Source: Rhodospirillaceae bacterium (lineage in GTDB: Bacteria; Pseudomonadota; Alphaproteobacteria; Rhodospirillales; Magnetospirillaceae). From it: 6,093 nucleotides of DNA. The translations under genes and the position numbers were made by a program. The notes beneath the pieces are model-generated. The model was not told where the DNA came from, ran no database searches, and was given only the letters and a program-made list of their open reading frames with translations. The first letter of the stretch is position 1; each line of letters opens with the position of its first letter. Location of the stretch: positions 1 to 6,093 of the forward strand of contig DUZC01000139.1 of the NCBI GenBank assembly GCA_013349735.1, in the 5' to 3' direction. Positions 1 to 5,326 of this stretch are shown piece after piece.

Positions 1-25
1 AGCTAACCTTTCCTTAGCCGTTACT

Positions 26-46
26 ATTGCAACGCCAATTGGCAAT
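26..46. promoter_or_regulatory. Nested palindrome in the hemA leader, possible operator
   Basis: GCCAATTGGC at 34-43 is a perfect 10-bp palindrome. A second, wider inverted repeat, ATTGC (26-30) with GCAAT (42-46), encloses it on a slightly different centre. Both lie over the -35 box and spacer of the possible hemA promoter, where a bound protein would block or alter transcription. The sequence does not match the FNR box (TTGAT-N4-ATCAA) or the Irr ICE motif, so no regulator is named. A chance palindrome is possible. Confidence 0.3.
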
Positions 47-56
47 CGGATAGGAT
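27..56 (+). promoter_or_regulatory. Possible sigma-70-type promoter of hemA
   Basis: TTGCAA at 27-32 (4 of 6 to TTGACA) and TAGGAT at 51-56 (4 of 6 to TATAAT) are separated by 18 bp. A transcript would start near 63, leaving about 30 nt of leader before the ATG at 94. This is a by-eye match in a short region with no other good candidate. Alphaproteobacterial promoters often deviate from the E. coli consensus, so the true start could be elsewhere or upstream of the window. Confidence 0.35.
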
Positions 57-93
57 CGGCGCCATCAAAGCATTGCCGGGAGCAGGGCAGATA

Positions 94-1305
94 ATGGATT
101 ACGAAAAATTCTTTGCCGAGCGCATCGCTGATTTGCGACGTGAAGGCCGCTACCGGATTTTTGCTGATCTGGAACGTCAGGCCGGCTCGTTTCCCATGGC
201 GAAAAATTATCGCGACGGCGCCGTGCATGATGTCACCGTCTGGTGCAGCAATGACTATCTGTGCATGGGGCAGCATCCGGTGGTCATCGAAGCCATGTGC
301 GATGCCTTACGCCGCTGCGGCGCCGGGGCCGGTGGCACCCGCAATATCTCGGGCACCAATCATTATCATGTCCTGCTGGAAGAGGAACTGGCCGGCTGGA
401 ACCGTAAGGAAGCGGCCTTGCTGTTCACCTCGGGCTATGTGGCCAATCAGACGGCCTTGAGCACGCTGGGGGCGCAGATCCCCGGGCTGCAAATCTTTTC
501 CGATGCCCTGAACCATAATTCGATGATCGAAGGGATGCGCCAGGGGCGCTCAGCGCGTCATGTCTTCAAACATAATGACGTAGCCGATCTGGATCGCCTG
601 CTGGGATCGGTGGATGCCGCCCTGCCCAAATTGGTGGCCTTTGAGTCGGTCTATTCGATGGATGGCGATATCGCGCCGATGAGCGACATCTGTGATGTCG
701 CCGAAAAACACGGGGCGATGACCTATTGCGACGAAGTGCATGCGGTGGGCATGTATGGCTTGACCGGGTCAGGGGTGGCCGAACGGGATGGCGTTCTGGA
801 TCGGGTAACCGTCATCCAGGGCACCCTGGCCAAGGGTATCGGGGTGGTCGGCGGCTATATCGCCGCGTCCCATAGTTTGGTGGATTTCGTGCGCAGTTTC
901 GGCCCGGGATTTATTTTTTCGTCGGCCTTGCCGCCGGCGGTGGCGGCCGGGGCTCTGGCCAGCATCCGCTATCTCAAGGATCACAACGAAATCCGCGAGC
1001 GCCATCAGGAACGAGCGGCGACCTTGAAGCGTCGTCTGGCCGCGGTTGGCATTCCGGTGCTGCCTTCGGTCAGCCATATCGCCCCGGTCATGGTCGGCGA
1101 TGCGACTTTGTGCAAGCAGGCCTCCGACGATCTGCTGCGCCATTACAATATTTATGTGCAGCCCATCAACTATCCCACCGTGCCCAAGGGGACGGAGCGG
1201 TTGCGGATCACGCCGACCCCTCTGCATGACGATGCGATGATGGACCATCTGGTGGACTCCTTCGTCGCGGTGTGGCGGAATTTGGGTCTGAAAAAGGCGG
1301 CGTGA
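94..1305 (+). CDS. hemA: 5-aminolevulinate synthase (ALAS)
   Basis: Cytoplasmic PLP enzyme that condenses glycine and succinyl-CoA to 5-aminolevulinate, CO2 and CoA, the first step of tetrapyrrole synthesis by the Shemin (C4) route. The 403-residue product has the usual length of alphaproteobacterial ALAS and aligns end to end. Visible landmarks are CSNDYL (51-56), the glycine-rich GAGAGGTRNISGTNHYH stretch (76-92) with the Thr82 and Asn84/Ile85 that mark ALAS within the alpha-oxoamine synthases, His141 that stacks on PLP, DEVHAVGMYG (213-222) with the PLP-nitrogen Asp213, the Schiff-base Lys247 in GTLAKG, and the C-terminal YPTVPKGTERLRITPTP block with Arg371. The ATG at 94 is chosen because AGGG (84-87) sits 6 nt upstream and the protein then begins MDYEKFF as in homologues; an in-frame TTG at 73 has no ribosome site. 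Oddities: CSNDYLC instead of the common CSNDYLG, LAKGIG instead of LAKAFG, and GLTGSG where GPRGGG is usual. The gene stands alone, with no other haem gene in the window. The function call is secure. Confidence 0.96.
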   Translation: MDYEKFFAERIADLRREGRYRIFADLERQAGSFPMAKNYRDGAVHDVTVWCSNDYLCMGQHPVVIEAMCDALRRCGAGAGGTRNISGTNHYHVLLEEELAGWNRKEAALLFTSGYVANQTALSTLGAQIPGLQIFSDALNHNSMIEGMRQGRSARHVFKHNDVADLDRLLGSVDAALPKLVAFESVYSMDGDIAPMSDICDVAEKHGAMTYCDEVHAVGMYGLTGSGVAERDGVLDRVTVIQGTLAKGIGVVGGYIAASHSLVDFVRSFGPGFIFSSALPPAVAAGALASIRYLKDHNEIRERHQERAATLKRRLAAVGIPVLPSVSHIAPVMVGDATLCKQASDDLLRHYNIYVQPINYPTVPKGTERLRITPTPLHDDAMMDHLVDSFVAVWRNLGLKKAA

Positions 1306-1339
1306 GAAGCTTATTTCTTTCAGCGGGTTGATTACTTTG

Positions 1340-1363
1340 GTAGGGCCGGCGTCTCTGCCGGCC
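1340..1363 (+). repeat. REP-like element A (GTAG plus GC hairpin)
   Basis: The tetranucleotide GTAG (1340-1343) is followed directly by GGCCGGC, loop GTCTCT, GCCGGCC, a perfect 7-bp stem at 1344-1363. A GTAG or GTGG tetranucleotide at the foot of a short palindrome is the known signature of REP elements handled by RAYT (TnpA-REP) transposases. The sequence closely matches element B on the other strand. It lies 35 bp after the hemA stop and could also protect the hemA mRNA 3' end. No T run follows, so it is not a standard intrinsic terminator. Confidence 0.6.
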
Positions 1364-1409
1364 GCAGCCGCTAATGTATGGAAATCTTTGGATTTTTATG
1401 CTTGCCCCA

Positions 1410-1433
1410 CACCGGCGGGGACGCCGGTGCTAC
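1410..1433 (-). repeat. REP-like element B (inverted partner of A)
   Basis: Read on the minus strand, GTAG (1433-1430) is followed directly by CACCGGCG, loop TCCC, CGCCGGTG, a perfect 8-bp stem. Aligned with element A, both read GTAG, two variable bases, CCGGCGTC, a pyrimidine-rich loop, then GCCGG. The outermost stem bases differ between copies but change in compensating pairs (GG/CC in A, CA/TG in B), which suggests the hairpin itself is kept. A and B point toward each other across 46 bp, a layout like bacterial BIMEs. The two could also pair together into one long cruciform. No RAYT gene is present in the window. Confidence 0.6.
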
Positions 1434-1482
1434 TGTAGGTTGTGAATGGGTCGGTAGATTAGGTCGACCACAGACCAGCCAG

Positions 1483-1512
1483 TGGACGAATGGCCTCGGG
1501 TCTCCTATATTG
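1483..1512 (+). promoter_or_regulatory. Possible promoter of the PadR-like gene
   Basis: TGGACG (1483-1488) and TATATT (1507-1512) are separated by 18 bp and each match the sigma-70 consensus at 4-5 of 6 positions. A start near 1519 would put the transcript's first bases at the AAGGAG ribosome site (1519-1524), giving an unusually short leader of about 17 nt. The GGTCGACC palindrome lies about 14 bp upstream of the -35 box and could be a regulator site. This is by-eye evidence only. Confidence 0.3.
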
Positions 1513-1518
1513 GAAGGC

Positions 1519-1524
1519 AAGGAG
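1519..1524 (+). promoter_or_regulatory. Ribosome binding site of the PadR-like gene
   Basis: AAGGAG ends 11 nt before the ATG at 1536, a little longer than the ideal spacing. The nearer ATG at 1526 is in another frame and reaches a stop after six codons, so 1536 is the only sensible start. Confidence 0.6.
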
Positions 1525-1535
1525 AATGAAGCCCG

Positions 1536-2069
1536 ATGTTTGCTGACAACACCCTGACCCCAAAAGAAGCTGTGCGGGTTTGCGCCTTGGGCACGGTGGC
1601 TTCGGCGCCGATGCGCTATAGCGTTTTGTCCGGGTCGGTGCGTCATTTCTGCGGCCGGGTGATGGGGCCGTCGCTGGACCTGATGGGCACCTCGATCGAG
1701 ATGCTGCGCTATGAAGGGCTGGTCGAAGCCATTGAAGGCCAGGGCATGGAAGATGATGCCCTGCTGGTGATCACCGATGCCGGGCGGCGCGAATTGAAGA
1801 CTCTGCTGACCTCGCGTTTGCGGCCTTCCTCGGACTTGACCAAATTGCTGGTGGCGTTGAAGTTCCGGTTTTTCCATTTGTTGGATCTGTCCGAACGGCA
1901 AGGCCAAGTGGATATGTTGTTGGATGTCTGTGAAGCGGAACTGGCCCGTCTTGAAGATCTGCGGGCTGCCAGTGCTGACGAGGGCGCGGCTCTGCAAGCC
2001 TGGCTTGATCATGAGATCGCCCAGTTGAACCAGCGCATTCACTGGCTGGAGAATTTTCCAGCTTCTTAA
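1536..2069 (+). CDS. PadR-family-like transcriptional regulator
   Basis: A 177-residue cytoplasmic protein with the two-part build of PadR regulators. Residues about 9-90 read as a winged-helix DNA-binding domain: TPKEAVRVCALG opens helix 1, a recognition-helix region GPSLDLMGTSIEMLRYEGLVEAI lies at 44-66, and the wing and end read LLVITDAGRRELKTLL (76-91). Residues about 100-172 are predicted helical and rich in Leu, Glu and Arg (LDLSERQGQVDMLLDVCEAELARLEDLR), as in the PadR/AphA-type C-terminal dimerisation domain. PadR proteins are usually repressors, often of their own gene and a neighbour. The ligand and targets are unknown. The gene has its own leader and a possible promoter. It converges on the SDR gene with a 4-bp overlap at the stop codons, so SDR being its target is only a guess. 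Winged-helix regulator is fairly sure, the exact family less so. Confidence 0.75.
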   Translation: MFADNTLTPKEAVRVCALGTVASAPMRYSVLSGSVRHFCGRVMGPSLDLMGTSIEMLRYEGLVEAIEGQGMEDDALLVITDAGRRELKTLLTSRLRPSSDLTKLLVALKFRFFHLLDLSERQGQVDMLLDVCEAELARLEDLRAASADEGAALQAWLDHEIAQLNQRIHWLENFPAS

Positions 2070-2081
2070 TGAAGATGCTGG
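2058..2081. other. Imperfect hairpin at the convergent padR-SDR junction
   Basis: CCAGC-TTC (2058-2065) can pair with GAA (2071-2073) and GCTGG (2077-2081), leaving a 5-nt loop and a 3-nt bulge (GAT). It spans both stop codons and can form in either transcript. Neither RNA has a U run after it, so any terminator role would be non-canonical. It may simply be a by-product of the overlapping coding ends. Confidence 0.25.
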
Positions 2082-2806
2082 CCGCCGGTTACGAAAACCT
2101 CGGTTCCGGTGACATAAGCGAAATCATCCGAACAAAGTTGAAAAATCACCCCGGCGACGTCTCCGACCGAACCCATGCGGTCCAGCGGGATACGGGGAAT
2201 CAAGGCCTCGTAGTCGGGTGAAATCATTTCGGTTTTGATCTCGCCCGGGGCCACCGCATTCACCCGGACACCCAATTGGGCAAATTCCACGGCCATTTCC
2301 CGGGTCAGGCCGGACAAAGCGGCCTTCGAGGTGGAATAGGCCGAACCGGCAAAGGGATGAACGAAATGGCCGGCAATCGAGGTGACATTAACCACCGCCC
2401 CTTTGCCACGATGCAAGGCCGAGGCAAAGCCGCGCGCCAGCTTCAGGGGCGCGAAAAAATTCAGTTCAAAGACTTGTTTCCAGCCCTCGATCGCGCCATT
2501 CAGAACCCCTAGCCGTTCTTTGAAACTGGTTTTTGGGCTGACCCCGGCATTATTGACCAGGGCGTGCAAGGGCTGGCCGTCCAAGAGCCGATTGGCCTGC
2601 AGGACAAATTCGTCCAGGCTGCCCGCATCGGTCAGGTCGGTGGAAATATGATGGGTCCAAAGCGGGTCACGACGGCAATGCGCCGGGATTTCCTGGCGGG
2701 CGCAACTGATGACCCGCCAGCCTTCCTGCATGAAGCGCTGCACCGTGGCATGGCCGATGCCCTGGCTGGCACCGGTGAGAATGACCGTCTTTGGGCTGTC
2801 GTTCAT
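2066..2806 (-). CDS. SDR-family NAD(P)-dependent oxidoreductase
   Basis: A 246-residue classical short-chain dehydrogenase/reductase, the normal length of the family, with a single Rossmann domain. Visible are the cofactor motif TGASQGIG (11-18), NNAG (85-88), and the full catalytic tetrad Asn116, Ser143 (VTSIAG), Tyr157 and Lys161 (YSTSK). The segment after the active site, VNAVAPGEIKTEM (182-194), resembles the PG motif region of FabG-like enzymes, and the C-terminus VTGTEVFVTGG (232-242) is typical. After the first strand the protein has SCARQE (34-39); an Arg there suggests NADP(H), but this is inference. The substrate cannot be told, and FabG identity is not claimed because this is not a fab cluster. 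The ATG at 2806 is chosen over an in-frame GTG at 2815, because a GGA(A) lies about 5 nt upstream of the ATG and nothing precedes the GTG. It lies 32 bp after the universal stress gene on the same strand and is probably co-transcribed with it. Confidence 0.9.
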   Translation of the reverse strand: MNDSPKTVILTGASQGIGHATVQRFMQEGWRVISCARQEIPAHCRRDPLWTHHISTDLTDAGSLDEFVLQANRLLDGQPLHALVNNAGVSPKTSFKERLGVLNGAIEGWKQVFELNFFAPLKLARGFASALHRGKGAVVNVTSIAGHFVHPFAGSAYSTSKAALSGLTREMAVEFAQLGVRVNAVAPGEIKTEMISPDYEALIPRIPLDRMGSVGDVAGVIFQLCSDDFAYVTGTEVFVTGGQHLH

Positions 2807-2838
2807 GCGTTCCACTATAGGCTTCTGTCTTGCCGCTG

Positions 2839-3681
2839 TCAGTGGCAGAGAAGAACCGGCAGGGGGGCATCCCGCAGCACCTGGCGGGTGACGCCGCCTA
2901 ATATCAGTTGCCGCAGCCGGCTGTGGGTATAGGCGCCCATCACCACCAGATCCGCGTCCAGTCGCACGGCTTCGGCCATTAAGGCGGGGCCGGCGGGGCC
3001 GTCGCTGACAACGGGATGATTTTGCGCAGTTATCCCATGCCAGGCCAAATAGCTGGCCAGATCGCCAGGATCCTGGTCGTGGCCTTCTTTGACGGAAAGG
3101 ATCCAGACTTTTTCCGCCTTGGCGAGAAAAGGCCGGGCGGCGGCTAAGGCACGCACCGCTTCGGCGCTGCCGTTCCAGAAGACCGCAATCTTTTTTCCAA
3201 CCGACGCGGCCGGTCTGGCCGGCGCCAGCAAGACCGGACGCCCGGTTTCCATCAAAGCGGCATTTAAGGTCAGCATCGAGGGGCTGTCGCGATCAATGGC
3301 CGGATGGGCCATTACCAACAGATCACTCAAACGCCCGACCCGGGCAATAACCTCATCCTCGCGGCCCAGCATCTCGCACCAATTGGCGTTCAAAGGGCCG
3401 GGAGCGCCGGCGTCGGCCAAGCGAAGCTTCTGCTCGAAGAGGTCACGGATCTGTCCGGACAGGCTGCGGCCTTGGCCTTCGGCGGCGGCCAGCATTTCTT
3501 CGAACATCGCCCCGGACATGCCTTCGCCGACCAGGGGGATCATCTGGCTGGCGTCGGCCTTTACATGCAGGGCCCGGATCTGAGCGCCATGATCACGGCC
3601 GATCCGAAACGCCAGGTCCAGGGTGGCGTCGGTGGTTTCGACATCGCATAAACAGGCCAGGACAATAGGATAGGCGGTCAT
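2839..3681 (-). CDS. Universal stress protein, tandem UspA domains
   Basis: A 280-residue soluble cytoplasmic protein with two UspA (HUP-type) domains, roughly 1-155 and 164-280, about twice the length of a single-domain Usp. Domain 1 opens with YPIVLACLCDVETTDATLDLAFRIG and ends GRPVLLAPA, but lacks a recognisable nucleotide-binding glycine motif. Domain 2 opens KKIAVFWNGSAEAVRAL (163-179) and ends with VVMGAYTHSRLRQLILGGVTRQVL (247-269) and APLPVLLCH. This corresponds to the ATP-binding G-2x-G-9x-G-S/T motif, except that Thr252 stands where the second Gly is expected. Usp proteins bind ATP or act as stress-induced chaperone or signalling factors; a precise role is not known here. The start ATG is supported by AGAGG (3692-3688) six nt upstream and by a good promoter in the preceding gap. 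The SDR gene follows after 32 bp. Confidence 0.88.
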   Translation of the reverse strand: MTAYPIVLACLCDVETTDATLDLAFRIGRDHGAQIRALHVKADASQMIPLVGEGMSGAMFEEMLAAAEGQGRSLSGQIRDLFEQKLRLADAGAPGPLNANWCEMLGREDEVIARVGRLSDLLVMAHPAIDRDSPSMLTLNAALMETGRPVLLAPARPAASVGKKIAVFWNGSAEAVRALAAARPFLAKAEKVWILSVKEGHDQDPGDLASYLAWHGITAQNHPVVSDGPAGPALMAEAVRLDADLVVMGAYTHSRLRQLILGGVTRQVLRDAPLPVLLCH

Positions 3682-3687
3682 CTTCGA

Positions 3688-3692
3688 CCTCT
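3688..3692 (-). promoter_or_regulatory. Ribosome binding site of usp
   Basis: AGAGG on the minus strand lies 6 nt before the ATG at 3681. This spacing is near ideal and fixes the start. Confidence 0.65.
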
Positions 3693-3723
3693 TTCAGGAA
3701 GTAAATGGCTGTTTTATCGCTGC

Positions 3724-3750
3724 ATTATAACCCCAGAAAAGCTATGGCAA
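3724..3750 (-). promoter_or_regulatory. Probable promoter of the usp-SDR transcript
   Basis: On the minus strand, TTGCCA (3750-3745) is followed after 15 bp by a perfect TATAAT (3729-3724). The -10 box is consensus, but the spacer is shorter than the usual 16-18. Using the overlapping CTTGCC as -35 gives 16. Transcription would start near 3717, giving a leader of about 36 nt before the usp ATG. It lies entirely in the 82-bp gap after the kinase/ATPase gene, so usp can be expressed apart from the upstream pair. Confidence 0.5.
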
Positions 3751-3763
3751 GCCTGCAATTCTT

Positions 3764-5326
3764 TCATAACCGCAAGGCCTGAAGGGCAGCCTCCAGGGTC
3801 TGTTGCCGCTCCCCGGATGAATCGATACGGGTCCAGTCAATCTCTCCCTGCTGAAGCGTCAACTGTTTTTGCAAAACGGCAGGGGTGGCGTCCGACGCAT
3901 TGTTCTTTCGCGTGAGGATCCGTTGTTCCATCTGGGCCGGTTCGGCCTCCAGCCACAGACCGTGGAAGGGAATATCCAACTGTCTGGCGTAACTTTCGAT
4001 CGCCTGGCGCTGCCAGGGCAGGGCGAAGACCGCATCGCAGATCACCGATTGGCCGGCGATCAGCGCCTTTTCGGCCTCTTGGCCAAGAAGCTGGTAGGTC
4101 TGTTCCGTGCTGGCCGCGTCATAGGCGCCGGCTGGAAGCCGGGTCTCGGGGGTTAACCCGGCCAAACGCTTGCGCAACACATCGCTTCGCAAGACCAGGG
4201 CACCTGGCGCCCGGCCGACCAAGGGGGCCAGGGCGCGTGCCAGGCGGGATTTTCCGCTGCCGGACAGCCCGCCGATGGCCAGCATTTGTGGGGTGCTGGG
4301 TTCCAGATAGTCCAGCGCCAGCTGCAGATAACTTGTTGCTTTCTTGTGACAGGAGGACGCTCTGCCCTGATCCCGGGCCATGGCAGCGGCGACATGCGCA
4401 CGAATAGCGGCGCGCAGCGAAAGGAACAGCGGCAGCGCTGGCAGTCCGCCGAAATCGCCGGTCAGTTCGAGATAGCGGTTGAAAATCAAATTGGCGGTGT
4501 CGCGCAGCCCCCGCGCTTCTAGATCCATAAGTAGAAAGGCAAGGTCATAAAGGACATCGATGCAGGCGAAATCCAGATTGAACTCGATGGCGTCAAACAA
4601 GGTGGGCCGGTTCTCGATCAGGCAAATATTGCCAAGATGCAAATCGCCATGGCCGTGGCGCACAAAACCCGAAAGGCGGCGCCGCTCCAGCAAATCATGA
4701 TGGCAGGCCAGGGCGGCACGGGACCGGGCGGTCAGGCGGTTCACCGTCGCGGCATCAAACAGTCCCGGTATATCCTTGGCAAAACAGGCCTCGTTGGTGT
4801 CGATGGTCAAAGTCAGACCCGAGGCGCCACCGAAATCCGAGCGGCTCTCGGCCGATTGATGAAAGGCAGCAATTGTCCCGGCTAAGGCTAAAGCGTAATC
4901 CCGCGTCAGGGCGCGGGTCTGCGCCAGTCTGTCGAACAGCCCCGCCTCATCAAAACGGCGCATCACCACCAGCCAGTCCAGCGGTTCACCATGGCCATTT
5001 AAAGCCAAATCCCCATTCTCTTCGCGGGTGATCGCCTGCACCGCTAAATAGAGATCCGGGGCGGTGCGGGCATTGACGGTTTGTTCGGTCAGGCAGGCCT
5101 GATGGCGCTGCGCCAGGGTAGAAAAATCCAGAAACGGCAGGCGGACCGCGCGTTTTAGCTTATAAGCGCGGTCTTTTGTCAGGAAGACGCGAGAAATATG
5201 CGTGTCGATGCGCTGTATTGCGCTATCGCCCTGGCCATAGCTGGCCGGATTAGATAGCCAAGCCACCAGTGCGGCCTGCCCCGCTTCGCTGTCGTCCGTC
5301 TCAGGGAACGGCGGGGGGTGGTTCAT
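3764..5326 (-). CDS. Bifunctional aminoglycoside-phosphotransferase-like kinase / P-loop ATPase
   Basis: A 520-residue fusion of two phosphate-transfer folds, matching the known COG2187-COG0645 type protein of unknown substrate. Residues about 35-330 form an APH-like kinase domain, with an N-terminal lobe TKDRAYKLKRAVRLPFLDFS (50-69), the catalytic loop HGDLHLGN (226-233, Asp228 and Asn233) and the metal-binding-type segment FDAIEF (244-249). Residues about 348-520 form an AAA/adenylate-kinase-like P-loop domain: Walker A GLSGSGKS (353-360), LVLRSDVLRKRL (377-388), a Walker B-like SVICDAVF (427-434) and a lid-like LTRKNNASDATPAVLQKQL (471-489). It has neither a signal peptide nor membrane segments. 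Family members are often annotated as aminoglycoside phosphotransferases, but resistance should not be inferred. The start ATG overlaps the end of the upstream CDF gene by 26 bp; no strong Shine-Dalgarno is seen, so coupled translation is likely. The stop lies 82 bp before usp. Confidence 0.88.
   Translation of the reverse strand: MNHPPPFPETDDSEAGQAALVAWLSNPASYGQGDSAIQRIDTHISRVFLTKDRAYKLKRAVRLPFLDFSTLAQRHQACLTEQTVNARTAPDLYLAVQAITREENGDLALNGHGEPLDWLVVMRRFDEAGLFDRLAQTRALTRDYALALAGTIAAFHQSAESRSDFGGASGLTLTIDTNEACFAKDIPGLFDAATVNRLTARSRAALACHHDLLERRRLSGFVRHGHGDLHLGNICLIENRPTLFDAIEFNLDFACIDVLYDLAFLLMDLEARGLRDTANLIFNRYLELTGDFGGLPALPLFLSLRAAIRAHVAAAMARDQGRASSCHKKATSYLQLALDYLEPSTPQMLAIGGLSGSGKSRLARALAPLVGRAPGALVLRSDVLRKRLAGLTPETRLPAGAYDAASTEQTYQLLGQEAEKALIAGQSVICDAVFALPWQRQAIESYARQLDIPFHGLWLEAEPAQMEQRILTRKNNASDATPAVLQKQLTLQQGEIDWTRIDSSGERQQTLEAALQALRL

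Larger units (their letters stand above)
1306..1535. other. hemA-padR intergenic region
   Basis: A 230-bp gap without a convincing gene. It holds the two inverted REP-like hairpins (1340-1363 and 1410-1433). Between them a weak AT-rich inverted repeat (AAATC 1382-1386, GATTT 1391-1395) is followed by only two further T. GGTCGACC (1462-1469) is a perfect palindrome, with GACCA repeated at 1466 and 1473, just upstream of a possible padR promoter. No convincing intrinsic terminator of hemA is visible. A minus-strand reading frame starting at 2042 runs through this region and is judged a shadow of the padR-like gene. Confidence 0.6.

Noticed and set aside
769..1248. Minus-strand open frame (159 codons) inside hemA
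   Set aside because: It lies wholly opposite a strongly conserved ALAS. The Arg/Gly/His-rich composition is typical of an antisense shadow.
1382..1397. AT-rich inverted repeat AAATC-TTTG-GATTT followed by TT as a hemA terminator
   Set aside because: The stem is only five mostly A-T pairs and the T run is too short for a convincing intrinsic terminator.
1526..1546. Six-codon leader peptide (ATG at 1526) before the padR-like gene
   Set aside because: The ATG is only one base from the ribosome site, too close for initiation, and the peptide has no regulatory features.
1371..2042. Long minus-strand open frame (223 codons) opposite the padR-like gene and across element B
   Set aside because: The product is rich in Gln, His and Pro without family features, it spans the intergenic repeats, and the opposite strand encodes a coherent winged-helix protein with a good ribosome site.
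2831..2847. Inverted repeat TGCCGCT-GTC-AGTGGCA at the usp stop codon as a terminator or attenuator between usp and SDR
   Set aside because: In the relevant minus-strand RNA the stem has an A-C mismatch and no U run follows. It also overlaps the coding end.
3089..3583. Plus-strand open frame (164 codons) opposite usp
   Set aside because: No recognisable motifs, and the minus-strand Usp domains explain the region fully.
3764..5326. Aminoglycoside resistance gene
   Set aside because: The kinase domain belongs to the fused COG2187-type family with unknown substrate. It shares only the general catalytic loop with true resistance enzymes, and no mobile or resistance context is present.
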